A DNA stretch of 64,000 nt from Saussurea involucrata (taxonomy: Eukaryota; Streptophyta; Magnoliopsida; Asterales; Asteraceae): positions 91,922,873 to 91,986,872 of the forward strand of contig CM066326.1 of NCBI GenBank assembly GCA_033807775.1. Reading direction: 5' to 3'. Numbering within the stretch: position 1 is the stretch's first letter; each line of letters starts with the position of its first letter. The notes under the pieces are model-generated. The model saw only the letters and a program-made list of their open reading frames with translations, was not told the DNA's origin and searched no databases. The position numbers were made by a program, and so were the translations under genes. Shown here one piece after another: positions 10,934 to 20,803 of this stretch.

Positions 10934-11961
10934 CCGGACTGGTCGCCTCCCCCCCTTGATCTTCATCCCTCACTTGAACTTGGAAATCACCCCCTCGTTT
11001 TTCAATGTATTGCTGGCCGTTGACCCTTTGGAGTCTGACTTACTGGATGTGGTTAGTATGAAGTTTAATTATAGTCATATAATCAAATATATTTATTTTA
11101 CATGTCTAACCATCTATTTTTTATGTATATCACATCGATTGTTGGGTCTCGTTGTTGCAAAGACATCGTGGAACAGACACGAGGTGGACCATGATGTTCA
11201 GTATGTTCTTTCATTACTTGTTGATTGAGCATCTAGGTCCCACCTCCGTGGTTAATTCATGCAATGGCGTGGAAGGGACCTCTTGGGCTCTCCTCGATGT
11301 GGTATGTAAATCGTTTTACTCTTATTTTATTTAACTTGTTTTGTTGCTAACTAAGTTGTCTAATATTGTAATATTTCAGGTGTACATCCCTATATGCCTT
11401 AATCCCCAACATTGGCTGCTTGGAGTGTTTGAACTTGACGCTATGACCATGACCATATATGATAGCGACAGTGCTAGTCTCTTCAGACAGCAATTGGAAG
11501 AGCAAATGACAAAGTTTAAAGCTGTGCTGAATGACTTCTTTTGTCGGGTCAAGGATGTTAGACGTCGCGAAATGACAGGTGCCTTTCGCTATAAGTTCGC
11601 CAAGAATGCACCCCAGCAGGCCGGGTTAACTGCAGATTGCGGTGTCTGGGTATGCCGTAATGTCCAAATGTTGATAAATAAAAATGAGGTATGGGTACAC
11701 CCTGACGAGGCCGAGGTTGTTGCCAAAGATTTCCGCATACATATGGCGGAGTCCATTTATGAACATTGTCAAATAGGGCCACGTTAGGTTGTTTATGTAA
11801 CATTAAATAATTGTTATTTTTAGTATTAACTTATTTTGTTAAAGTATTGTGATTGACTTACTGTTTACTTCATTTGGTTTTTGCTAATTTCATCCATTTA
11901 CTCAACTTTGAGTATCGATATCTCTTTCACACATACTCTATTTTGGACGCATTATTGTTGG

Positions 11962-13074
11962 TGTTAGTCCCAGATGGCTATAACAAGTATTGTAGAAGGG
12001 GGGGTTGAATACAATACACAAAAATTTCACAATTTTAATTCTTATATTTGAAAAACTTTCAAAAGAATTACACACAGAAAACTTAAGATTGTTGCGGAAA
12101 AGAACAGATAAACTATTCTAACAATCTTACACAAAGTATACAACAAAACAACTAAGAACACTAAGAGCAAAGCTATTGAGTTAAGGCTTAAAAGAAGGTT
12201 TCTTGCACTGAGAGAATTTCTTTTTAAAAGCGTGAGAATTGCATGAAGAGCACTTCTCCTTTTATAGTGCCAAGGAGTGCCCAAGCATTAAATGCTTGGG
12301 ACACTTGTCATCTTCACATATGCTGATAATGTTGACTTCAGGAGAACTGTGAAGTCCTTGTCACTTTTCACTAGGTGCAGACAGAGTAGCTTGAGCAGAT
12401 AATAGGGACCTTAGCTGAAGGTGGATAAAAAGACAAACTGTCACTTTTCTCTGCTGGAGGATATTGTCCCATAATAAATGATCTTCTGTCTTGAGCCTTT
12501 AGCACCGAAGTGGTTTCCACCGAGATTTGACAAGTCTTCGGTGGAAAGAAGACTAGTCCACCGAAGTTGCAAGTAGGATTCAGTGGTAACTAGTCCACCG
12601 AAATTACGAGCATGTTTCGGTGGTGAGAGGACCACCGAAATTACAAGTATATTTCGGTGGTGAGAGGACCACCGAAGTTACATGTATATTTCGGTGGTGA
12701 GAGGACCACCGAAGTTACATGTATATTTCGGTGGTGAGAGGACCACCGAAGTTACATGTATATTTCGGTGGTGAGAGGAGCACCGAAAGGGTCATCGGTG
12801 GGAGAAGGCCACCGAAGATGTCCTATAACTTCGGTGGAGAGAAGGCCACCGAAATGTCAAGGGATTTCGGTGGTGATGACTTGTTTGAAAGTTGCCGAGA
12901 GTCTTCTATTTTCCACAAGTAGAGAGTCTTCAAGCTTGGTTTCGGTTGATCTTCGACTTCACCGAACATTTGCTATCTTGTACAAGTCATTCAAAGAACT
13001 GAACTAAAATATTCTAAGTAGGAGTTTTAGGGAAAACATCGGTGAGTCAATTTCAAATCCTTGGTGACCCAACA
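11962..13074 (-). repeat. 3' LTR of Copia A (reverse orientation)
   Basis: This 1113-bp LTR has TGTT...AACA ends. Read on the minus strand it has a TATAAAAG box near 12260 and, in U3, five 37-bp tandem units with an inverted pair TTCGGTGG / CCACCGAA (starts at 12616, 12653, 12690, 12727 and 12764). The 3' half is shared with the LTR of Copia B, but U3 is different. Confidence 0.95.
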
Positions 13075-13085
13075 ATCTCCCCCTA
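13075..13085 (-). other. Polypurine tract of Copia A
   Basis: On the minus strand, AGGGGGAGAT lies immediately before the 3' LTR. 13086-13373 is non-coding sequence between it and the end of the extra ORF. Confidence 0.85.
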
Positions 13086-13373
13086 TTTGAATTTGAGCTC
13101 CTTATCTTAGAATATTCAAGAGTAAATAAAAGCAAGTGCGTTTTTGACCCTTTTTACTCTTTTGGGTTCTTTTCACATAGACCATTCTTTTTGATCTTTT
13201 TGACCTTTTTCTTTTGTATGTGTATGTATACTATGTACAGTATTTACAGGTAACAAAAAAAGAAGTATGTACGGAAATAAAATTCAAATAGAGATACTTG
13301 TATTAAGATAAGTTCTCGTACAATTTTTTACAAAAAGAGAAATTAACTTTTACAAGTACTAAATGGAGAGAAC

Positions 13374-16300
13374 TTACTTCTTTGAGGTTTTGCGGCGCTT
13401 GATTTCATCCAGTAAATTTCTATAGAACGGTTGAGCTTCGGGGATGTTCGGAAAGAGGTTGTGAATGCCTTCCAGAAATATGGTATCGGCTATGGACATC
13501 TGGGCAAATCTGAAGAATGCCCGACGACCGAGACCGTCGTTGAAGAATAATCCTGGTATTGGTGAGAGGCTCAAGGTTGTGGTAGGATAGGGAACAGAGG
13601 TGGGAATGGTAAGGTTAAGATTGCTTACATTTGGGATTTTACCTTCTCTTGCCATTTCCTTGAAGACTGAGTCAGGAGGATTTTTGACTTTGGGGAGGAT
13701 GATCTTCTCTTTCAGAGACAGCAGTTTGGCTCTTTCTTCGGTGGAGAGAATGATGTTATGTTTTCTTTTGATCTCCTTCATCTTATTCATTAGACCATCA
13801 ATGTATTTGACAAAGATGTCTTTCCTTGGATTTGGACTCCTGACGAGGTGTTGAGTGATTTCATACCATTCCGAGAGACCGAAGAGTTGGAGATGGCTTT
13901 CTTTCACACTCTTCATAGAACCATCTTCCCAGTTAATAATCAATCTGATGTCTTGAGGATTTGCTTTGGAGGTGGAAATCTTTACTGAAGAAATTTGTGA
14001 CCTATAGCTCCGGTGGTGCATGGTCTTTTTGTACCAATTAATTTCTTCATTCTTTTGTTGTTCCAAGGCACTGAGCACCGATTTCTGTGTTTGGATGGCA
14101 TCGGTGGACTTGACTTTTGAAGCTTCTTCTGTGGCAGCTTTGAGAGAAAGATCTCTGGATTTGTCTAAGTCGATTTGAGCTATTCTTGCTTCCTCAATTT
14201 CTTGAGCAGAGAGGCCAAGTTCGGTGGTGATTGGTTGAGAAGCAGGCTTGAGTTTGAGAGTTTCAGCGTCCTTCGGTCGAGCCCCATATTTTGTCAGATC
14301 CTTTTTCTTCTTTGCTTCTCTGGCCAATTCTTCGGCCGAAAGAATTCTTTTCCCTTTGTCTTCGGAAGCATTGCTGGACTGCTCCCCCTCAACTGATGCA
14401 TTAAGGTCAAGAGCTTCGGTGGAGCCAGTATTGGTCGGTGAGAGTGAGACATGTTTCGGTGGAGAAGAGGGTTTCGGTGGAGAAAAAGGTTTCGGTGATG
14501 AGGATGGTTTCGGTGGTGAGGATGGTTTCGGTGGAGAGGGTTTCGGTGATGAGGATGGTTTCGGTGGTGAGGATGGTTTCGGTGGAGAGGGTTTCGGTGA
14601 TGAGGATGGTTTCGGTGGAGAGGGTTTCGGTGGAGGCTGGTTACTGGAAAGTTTCTTTATGGATGGAAGTTTCGGTGGAGCCGTGGTTTTCTCCCCCTCA
14701 GGAACAGCCGGCAACTTGAAACCTAACTCATAGAAGGCCTTATCAAACTTGGAGTGTAGGAAGGCCAGACTCGTTTCGGTGGTATGGGGAACCAAGGCAA
14801 AATCACCGAGATCCATTTCCCACTGGGAACGTTCAGGACTGGGTGAGTCGGTGGAAGGTTTGGAGAGGGACTCCACTGTGGTAGAAAGGGCAGATAATTT
14901 TTCTTGAATTGGCCGTAGGGCTTCGGTGATGGCATCAAGAAGAAGATGCGGTAGCTGAGACTCGAGGGTAGAGATGCGGGAATTGGCTTGGGAGATTAAG
15001 GTGATGGTAGATTTAAGAAAGGTAGAGGTGCGGTCAATGTGCGGGGAAGTGTGGCCACCGATTTCGGGAAACTGGAAGAGTAGTCGGTGGGGGTCAGGTT
15101 CGGGAATGGGAATATGGAGGTAAGGCACCAAGTCGTCGGTTTGTAGCATTCGGGGGGAGCAGGTGATCGGGGGGGAGTAGGCGATCGGGGGGGTGATTGG
15201 TGTGAGGACGAGGGAGACTCGGTGTGATGTTCTTCGGTGGACGGGATGGTTTGGGGAGAACCAGTGTCCGCTAAAAGAAAATCAAAAAAATCAAAGGGTG
15301 CAATTGGGGGGGAACCCTTAGAGGGTTGTGCAATGTCTTCGATCGAAAACTGATCGGGTGTAAAGCTGTGTAGTGTGAAGTCAGAACCCTCGAGCGGAGA
15401 GATCTCGAGGTCATCCCCACCACCCAAGGAGTCGAGTGGGGAGGTATGTGGGGGGTTCTCCTGAAATGTAACTGAGGCCTTTCGAGAGGCAACAGAGGAG
15501 ACGGTGGGGTGTGTAGCGGGTACCCTTGGCCCGGAGGGATGAAGTTCAACAACCGGTGATTTTGGAGAATCGACGGTTGGATGAGTCGGTTGGGCCGATG
15601 GTTTCCGAGACCTCTTTGGAAGAGATCCCGAAGGGGAGGGTGAGTGCCTCCGCTTGTGAGAAGGGGTGTGAACCGGGGAAGTCTGCGAGGGATCTCTCGG
15701 TGACGTGGTTCGAGAAGCGGGAGCGGAGGTGCCGGTGGCCTTTTGTCGTTTCTTTTGAGTGCCACCCGACGTCACTCGGGACCGGGGAGAAGGGACCACA
15801 ACATTTGGAGTGACCTCGGGAATTTCCAGGTGGCGAAACCCGGGAATTTCCGCGTCACCCCAACGAAGTTCGGGAGATAGAGCGAAGGAAATCATACCTG
15901 GGCGTAATGGGCGATCGGTGGCGAGCGGCTTGACGTTGAGGGTTTTGGTGCCCACAACGGGAGATGACCATTCATACGAGAACCGGGGCGAGGAAGAGCG
16001 GCGATCGGTCTCCAAAGCTTTGGAAAGCTTGTGTTGTAAGATCATGGAGATGAAGCGGGGAAAAGCAACGTAACACTTCTTGGGAGTTTTGATGACCTCG
16101 ACAAGCTCTGAGAAGAAATATTGGGCGAAGTCAACTTTCCTTTGGAAGATGAGGGCATGAGCGAGTTTGTTGACGTGTGAGGGCGATTGGTCATGCCCAC
16201 TTGTTTTGCGTGAGAGGCAATGGATAACGTGAGCGAAGAAGAAATTCCAAATGCCTCCCATTTTGCTGCGAAGAAGAGTACCGGGGCCTTTGGAGCTTTT

Positions 16301-16705
16301 GGAGGAGTCGTCGAGCACATAACCGGTGGTAAGAACAATGTCTTCATGGATGGTATCCAAATACATGTCTTCATAGTCGGAAAAGGCGTCGATCTTGAGA
16401 GCTAGACGAACATCATCGACCCCAAAAGTGAGGTCGTGATCACCTTCGGCATTGGTGAAGATGGAGGCGTGAATGGCCTCATTGGAGGGATCGTACACGG
16501 AGGATAGCCAGAATTGACTAATGAGCATTTTGCTCATCCTGGGGTTGCATGAGAAGGCATGAAGAAGAGGAGAGCGAGACAGAAATTTAGCGATAGTAGA
16601 GAACTCGGGATGAGCGGGATCGGATTCAAGGCGGGCAACGTGATTGCATTGGTTGAAGCGGAGGTCTTCAAAACGTGTAGGAATTGGATATCGAGAGGAT
16701 GCCAT
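13374..16705 (-). pseudogene. Extra ORF (aORF) of Copia A, split by a one-base frameshift
   Basis: The start is chosen at ATG 16705 (M-A-S-S-R-Y-P), just after a TATA box and CT-rich leader. The longer open frame upstream to 17404 only translates the TTCGGTGG array. The first half runs to about 15155, where a C-run in a repeated P-P-R-S-P coding unit has six Cs instead of the seven in its two neighbours. The second half continues in the shifted frame (ATG 15149) to a stop at 13374. Together they would give about 1110 residues. The N-terminal domain (Q-F-W, H-C-L-S-R-K-T-S-G, F-P-R-F-I motifs) matches the aORF at 162-3056. The middle is S/P-rich with a basic patch and a P-P-K-P-S-S repeat (14440-14640). 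A C-terminal conserved region follows. Function unknown. The frameshift could be a mutation, a slippage site or an assembly error. Confidence 0.8.
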
Positions 16706-16782
16706 GAGAGAGATATGTTTGGAGGAGAGAGAGTTGCAGGTTTGAATTGTGAGAAGGAGTGGGGAAGAAATGAAGGGGGGTA

Positions 16783-16797
16783 TGTGTATATATAGGG
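16783..16797 (-). promoter_or_regulatory. TATA box before the Copia A extra ORF
   Basis: On the minus strand, CTATATATA at about 16794-16786 lies some 85 bases before ATG 16705. A CT-rich leader (ACTCTCTCTCCTCC, CATATCTCTCTC) lies between them. The first Copia element has the same layout at 41-162. Confidence 0.5.
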
Positions 16798-16984
16798 AAA
16801 TGAAAAGGCACTGTGATGATGATTTTGTATGGGAAGAGGGGACATGCGGCTCTTGAGGTGAAAGGGTTGTTGGAAATCGGGACAAGGAGCGGCGGATAGG
16901 CGAAGGGTCTGACGCAAAAGCAATTGAGTGGTCACAAGTGGGCTTTGGGAACCGTGTGAATCGGTGTAGACTCGGTGAAGCTTC

Positions 16985-17480
16985 GGTGGAGGAATCGGTG
17001 TTCGCTCGGTGGACGATCGGTGGAAGTTCGGTGGGACTTCGGTGGGACTTCGGTGGGACTTCGGTGGAAGAAAGGTTTACCGAATTTGGATAGTACCACC
17101 GAAATGGGGCTTCGGTGATAGAAAGGTTCACCGAATTTGGATAGTACCACCGAAATGAGATGATCACCGATTTGAGACTTCGGTGGTGGACAAGTTTCAC
17201 CGATTTGAGATGACCACCGATTTGAGACTTCGGTGGTGGACAGTTTTCACCGATTTGAGATGACCACCGAAATGAGATTTCGGTGGTGGACAGATTTCCA
17301 CCGATTCTGAAAATTTTCACCGAAATGTGCTTCGGTGGTAGGCACGCTTCACCGATACTCGAGATTATTACCGAAATGGAAAAGAGATAGAAAAGATTCG
17401 ACACATAGGTTTATCCACCGATGAGAGATCGGTGGAGAGAGAGAAGTAGATACGAAGGTGTCCACCGATGTGAGATCGGT
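16985..17480 (-). repeat. TTCGGTGG / CCACCGAA array between pol and the extra ORF
   Basis: More than twenty copies of TTCGGTGG or CCACCGA occur, including tandem GGGACTTCGGT units (17030-17060) and 55-60 bp higher units (17080-17300). Pairs face each other, so hairpins are expected in the RNA. It lies in the untranslated spacer after pol. Confidence 0.85.
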
Positions 17481-17497
17481 GGAGCATGAACACATAT

Positions 17498-20400
17498 TTA
17501 TTCTTGGAAATTGCACATCCCAAGTTCACTGATGAGAAAGTTGAACCTGGTTTCATCAAGAGGTTTGGTGAAAATATCAGCAAGCTGCAAATCGGTGTGA
17601 ATGAAGTGTAGTTCAATGTCACCTTTGGAAATGTGATCTCTGATGAAGTGATACCTGATATCGATGTGTTTAGATCTAGAATGAAGAACAGGATTATTTG
17701 CTATAGCTATAGCACTGGAATTATCACACAGAATTGGGACTTTAGAAAAGAATTGATTATAGTCCCTTAGTTGGTTTCTCATCCATAGAATCTGAGCACA
17801 GCAGCTCCCAGCAGCTACATATTCAGCCTCAGCAGTAGAGGTTGATACAGAGTTTTGTTTCTTGCTGGACCAACTTACTAATTTTCCCCCAAGGAGCTGA
17901 CAGCTTCCTGTAGTACTCTTTCTATCAATCTGGGAACCTGCAAAGTCTGAATCTGAATAACCAATTAGTTCAAAACTCGAGTCTTTGGGATACCAAAGAC
18001 CCAAGTGCAGTGTGCCCTTAAGATACCGAAAAATTCGTTTTACAGCCTTTAAATGTGATACTTTAGGATTGGCCTGATAACGAGCACATAGACAGGTAGC
18101 AAACATAATATCCGGTCTGCTAGCAGTTAGGTAAAGAAGAGAGCCTATCATACCTCGGTAAAGAGTAACATCCACAGATTCACCTTTTAGATCGGCACAC
18201 AATTTCAAGGGAGGTGCCATGGGAGTTTTCATAGGAGAGCTATCTAGAAAGTTAAATTTCTTCAGAAGGTCCCGAATATATTTGCTTTGATTTATAAAAA
18301 TTCCTTCTGAAGATTGTTTGACTTGAAGGCCTAAGAAAAATGTAAGCTCTCCCATCATGCTCATCTCGTATTCACTCATCATGAGAGAGGCAAACTCATC
18401 ACATAGGCATTTATCAGTGGCACCAAAAATGATGTCATCAACATAGATTTGAACAAGAATGATATTACCTGAGGTTTCTTTGATGAAGAGAGTATTGTCA
18501 ATTTTACCTCTGGAATATCCATGCTTGAGAAGAAAGTTGGCAAGAGTGTCATACCAAGCACGTGGAGCTTGCTTGAGACCATACAAAGCTTTGTCAAGTC
18601 TGTACACAAAGTTTGGATGAGCTGGGTCTTCAAAGCCAGGAGGTTGTTTCACGTAGACTTCTTCTGCAAGTTCCCCGTTGAGAAAGGCACTTTTAACATC
18701 CATTTGAAAAACCCTAAAATTTCGGTAGGCAGCATGAGCCAGAAAGATCCTTATAGCTTCAAGTCTTGCAACAGGGGCAAATGTTTCATCATAGTCAATG
18801 CCTTCTTCCTGTCTGTATCCTTGAGCTACCAATCGGGCCTTGTTCCTGATCACAGTACCATCTTCATCCATTTTGTTCCTGAATACCCACTTGGTTCCAA
18901 TGATTGTCTTGTTTCTGGGTTTGGGAACCAATCTCCAAACTTTATTTCTCTGGAACTGAGAAAGTTCTTCTTGCATGGCAGTGATCCAACAAGGATCTGA
19001 TAGAGCTTCATCCACTTTCTTGGGTTCAGAGAGAGAGAGGAAATTCACATAGAGACAGATATTTCCAACTCTTCTGCGGGTTTGGACACCTGCTTGTTGA
19101 TCACCAATAATTTGATCTATGGGGTGATCTTTGGTCCATTTTAGAGCAGGGGGTAAAGGTGATGGGGTATGAGGAGTAGAGTGAAATGGAGTAGTAGGAT
19201 CAGAGGTTTGGTGTAAAATGGGATTTTCGGTAGTGGAAGCCATGAGATTTTCGGTGGGATTAGGGATGGAAGAAGGGCTTCGGTGTAGAGTTTCGGTGGA
19301 AATAGGGAACTTGGTGTGAGAGATGGGTTGATCAATTTCGGTGGGAGAGAGTGATCCAGCTGGGTTTTTTGAGATGGATGGATTTGAGGGAATAGAGGAG
19401 ATATCGGTGGAAGTGACTAAGGGAGTATCACCAATACATGATGAAATCCATCTGTGTAAATCATCCTCATCACTTGAAAGTGAGGAACATCTGAGATCAT
19501 CAAACTTGACATGGATGGACTCATCAATGCTTTTTCTTCTGAGATTGTACACCCTATAAGCTTTGGAGGATAAGGAGTATCCAACAAATATTCCCTCATC
19601 TGCCTTGGGATCAAACTTCCCAAGATTTTCACGATCATTAAGAATAAAGCAGATACACCCAAAGACATGAAGAAAGCCAATATTTGGTTTTCTACCATGA
19701 AAAACTTCATACGGGGTTTTATCATGTCTTTTGGATATTACTGACCTGTTTTGAGTGAAGCAGGCAGTATTCACAGCTTCGGCCCAAAAATAGGTGGGAA
19801 GATTTGATTCGCTCAGCATGGATCTAGCGGCCTCACACAGTGTTCTGTTTTTCCTTTCCACCACTCCATTTTGCTGAGGAGTACGAACAGCGGAGAAGTT
19901 CTGAGAGATCCCTTTCTCGGTGAAGAAGTCTTCAAGAGCACTATTTCTGAATTCAGTGCCATTGTCACTTCTTACCGAGCGGACAAGCTGGCCATTGAGA
20001 ACTTCATTTTTCTTGACAAAGTTGATGATTTCTTCAGTAGCATCACTTTTGTACCTGAGAAAGAACACCCAAGTATATCTGGTAAATTCATCAACAATAA
20101 CAAGAATATACCTTTTGCCTCCAAGACTTGGAGTGCTGACTGGTCCACATAGATCCATGTGCAGCAATTGAAGAGGAAGAGTGATGGAAGAGCATTGCTT
20201 CGTCTTGAAGGATGTTTTGGTGAGCTTTCCCTTTTCACATGCATCACACAGCTTCTCTTTGACAAAGTTCAACTTTGGCATGCCCGTCACCAGCTCTTTG
20301 TTGGAAATTTTATGCAAGGTCTTGAAGTTTAGATGAGAAAGACGTTTGTGCCACAACCAGTTTCTTTTGGATGCATCATTTGACACAAAGCAGACATTTG

Positions 20401-20803
20401 AAGAGGAATTGGATTGCCCCATATCTATGACGTAGACATTTTCCATCCGTCTTCCCGATAATACCACATTGAAATGTTTGTCTACCACAGAGCAGACACA
20501 AAGTTCAAAGATAACTTTGTATCCAAGATCACACAGTTGGCTAATGCTGAGAAGGTTATGCATGAGGCCGTCCACAAAAGCCACTTTGTTGAAGGTTACA
20601 GATCCGTTAGAGAGGGTCCCGTATCCTTTGGTGTAAGCCTTAGAATTATCACCAAAGGTTACAGATGGACCTTTTCCCGGCACATAGTTGATGAGAAGAG
20701 ACTTGTTTCCCGTCATATGGCGTGAGCACCCGCTGTCTAAATACCAAATTTGATGGTGCTCAAAAGCCTGCATGCAAACACATATTAGTTCTTTGGTACC
20801 CAT
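17498..20803 (-). CDS. Copia pol polyprotein (protease, integrase, reverse transcriptase, RNase H)
   Basis: The 1101 codons are intact. Domains in order: aspartic protease D-S-G around residue 24; GAG-pre-integrase H-K-R-L-S-H-L-N near 152; integrase with L-H-M-D, R-S-D-N-G-T-E-F and the glutamate in N-G-V-V-E-R-K-N; a low-complexity linker encoded partly by TTCGGTGG words; reverse transcriptase with Y-V-D-D at about 786; RNase H with S-D-S-D-F-A-G (about 951) and T-A-E-A-E-Y (about 993). The integrase-before-RT order makes it Copia. The frame overlaps gag by 19 bases and is in the -1 frame relative to it. Its own ATG lies in the overlap, so either frameshifting or re-initiation could express it. 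Copy number, age and intact domains suggest it may be active. Confidence 0.95.
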   Translation of the reverse strand: MGTKELICVCMQAFEHHQIWYLDSGCSRHMTGNKSLLINYVPGKGPSVTFGDNSKAYTKGYGTLSNGSVTFNKVAFVDGLMHNLLSISQLCDLGYKVIFELCVCSVVDKHFNVVLSGRRMENVYVIDMGQSNSSSNVCFVSNDASKRNWLWHKRLSHLNFKTLHKISNKELVTGMPKLNFVKEKLCDACEKGKLTKTSFKTKQCSSITLPLQLLHMDLCGPVSTPSLGGKRYILVIVDEFTRYTWVFFLRYKSDATEEIINFVKKNEVLNGQLVRSVRSDNGTEFRNSALEDFFTEKGISQNFSAVRTPQQNGVVERKNRTLCEAARSMLSESNLPTYFWAEAVNTACFTQNRSVISKRHDKTPYEVFHGRKPNIGFLHVFGCICFILNDRENLGKFDPKADEGIFVGYSLSSKAYRVYNLRRKSIDESIHVKFDDLRCSSLSSDEDDLHRWISSCIGDTPLVTSTDISSIPSNPSISKNPAGSLSPTEIDQPISHTKFPISTETLHRSPSSIPNPTENLMASTTENPILHQTSDPTTPFHSTPHTPSPLPPALKWTKDHPIDQIIGDQQAGVQTRRRVGNICLYVNFLSLSEPKKVDEALSDPCWITAMQEELSQFQRNKVWRLVPKPRNKTIIGTKWVFRNKMDEDGTVIRNKARLVAQGYRQEEGIDYDETFAPVARLEAIRIFLAHAAYRNFRVFQMDVKSAFLNGELAEEVYVKQPPGFEDPAHPNFVYRLDKALYGLKQAPRAWYDTLANFLLKHGYSRGKIDNTLFIKETSGNIILVQIYVDDIIFGATDKCLCDEFASLMMSEYEMSMMGELTFFLGLQVKQSSEGIFINQSKYIRDLLKKFNFLDSSPMKTPMAPPLKLCADLKGESVDVTLYRGMIGSLLYLTASRPDIMFATCLCARYQANPKVSHLKAVKRIFRYLKGTLHLGLWYPKDSSFELIGYSDSDFAGSQIDRKSTTGSCQLLGGKLVSWSSKKQNSVSTSTAEAEYVAAGSCCAQILWMRNQLRDYNQFFSKVPILCDNSSAIAIANNPVLHSRSKHIDIRYHFIRDHISKGDIELHFIHTDLQLADIFTKPLDETRFNFLISELGMCNFQE

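Larger units (their letters stand above)
9372..11787 (+). pseudogene. Ulp1-type (C48) cysteine protease gene of MULE-1, internally deleted
   Basis: Exon 1 (9372-9392, encoding M-S-R-I-T-S-L) ends at a GTATGT donor and a repeat-filled intron follows. The DUF1985 exons present in MULE-2 are absent. The protease exons remain: about 10950-11051, 11131-11301 and 11380-11787. The last exon carries the catalytic histidine (P-Q-H-W), the aspartate (Y-D-S-D) and the nucleophile cysteine in D-C-G-V-W-V-C. The acceptor before 11131 reads TATAT where MULE-2 has TATAG, so that AG is lost. Family knowledge: Ulp1 proteases cleave SUMO/ubiquitin-like conjugates, and plant MULEs (KAONASHI type) have captured them. 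The role in transposition is unknown. Confidence 0.75.

Noticed and set aside
12616..12800. 37-bp repeats with palindromes in the Copia A LTR, CRISPR-like at first sight
   Set aside because: The sequence between the palindromes is also repeated, and the array is part of both LTRs.
14248..14733. Plus-strand frame rich in F-G-G-E and D-G repeats
   Set aside because: It is the antisense of the P-P-K-P-S-S coding repeat of Copia A.
16706..17404. N-terminal extension of the Copia A extra ORF to 17404
   Set aside because: It translates the TTCGGTGG spacer array and lies upstream of the TATA box, so ATG 16705 is preferred.
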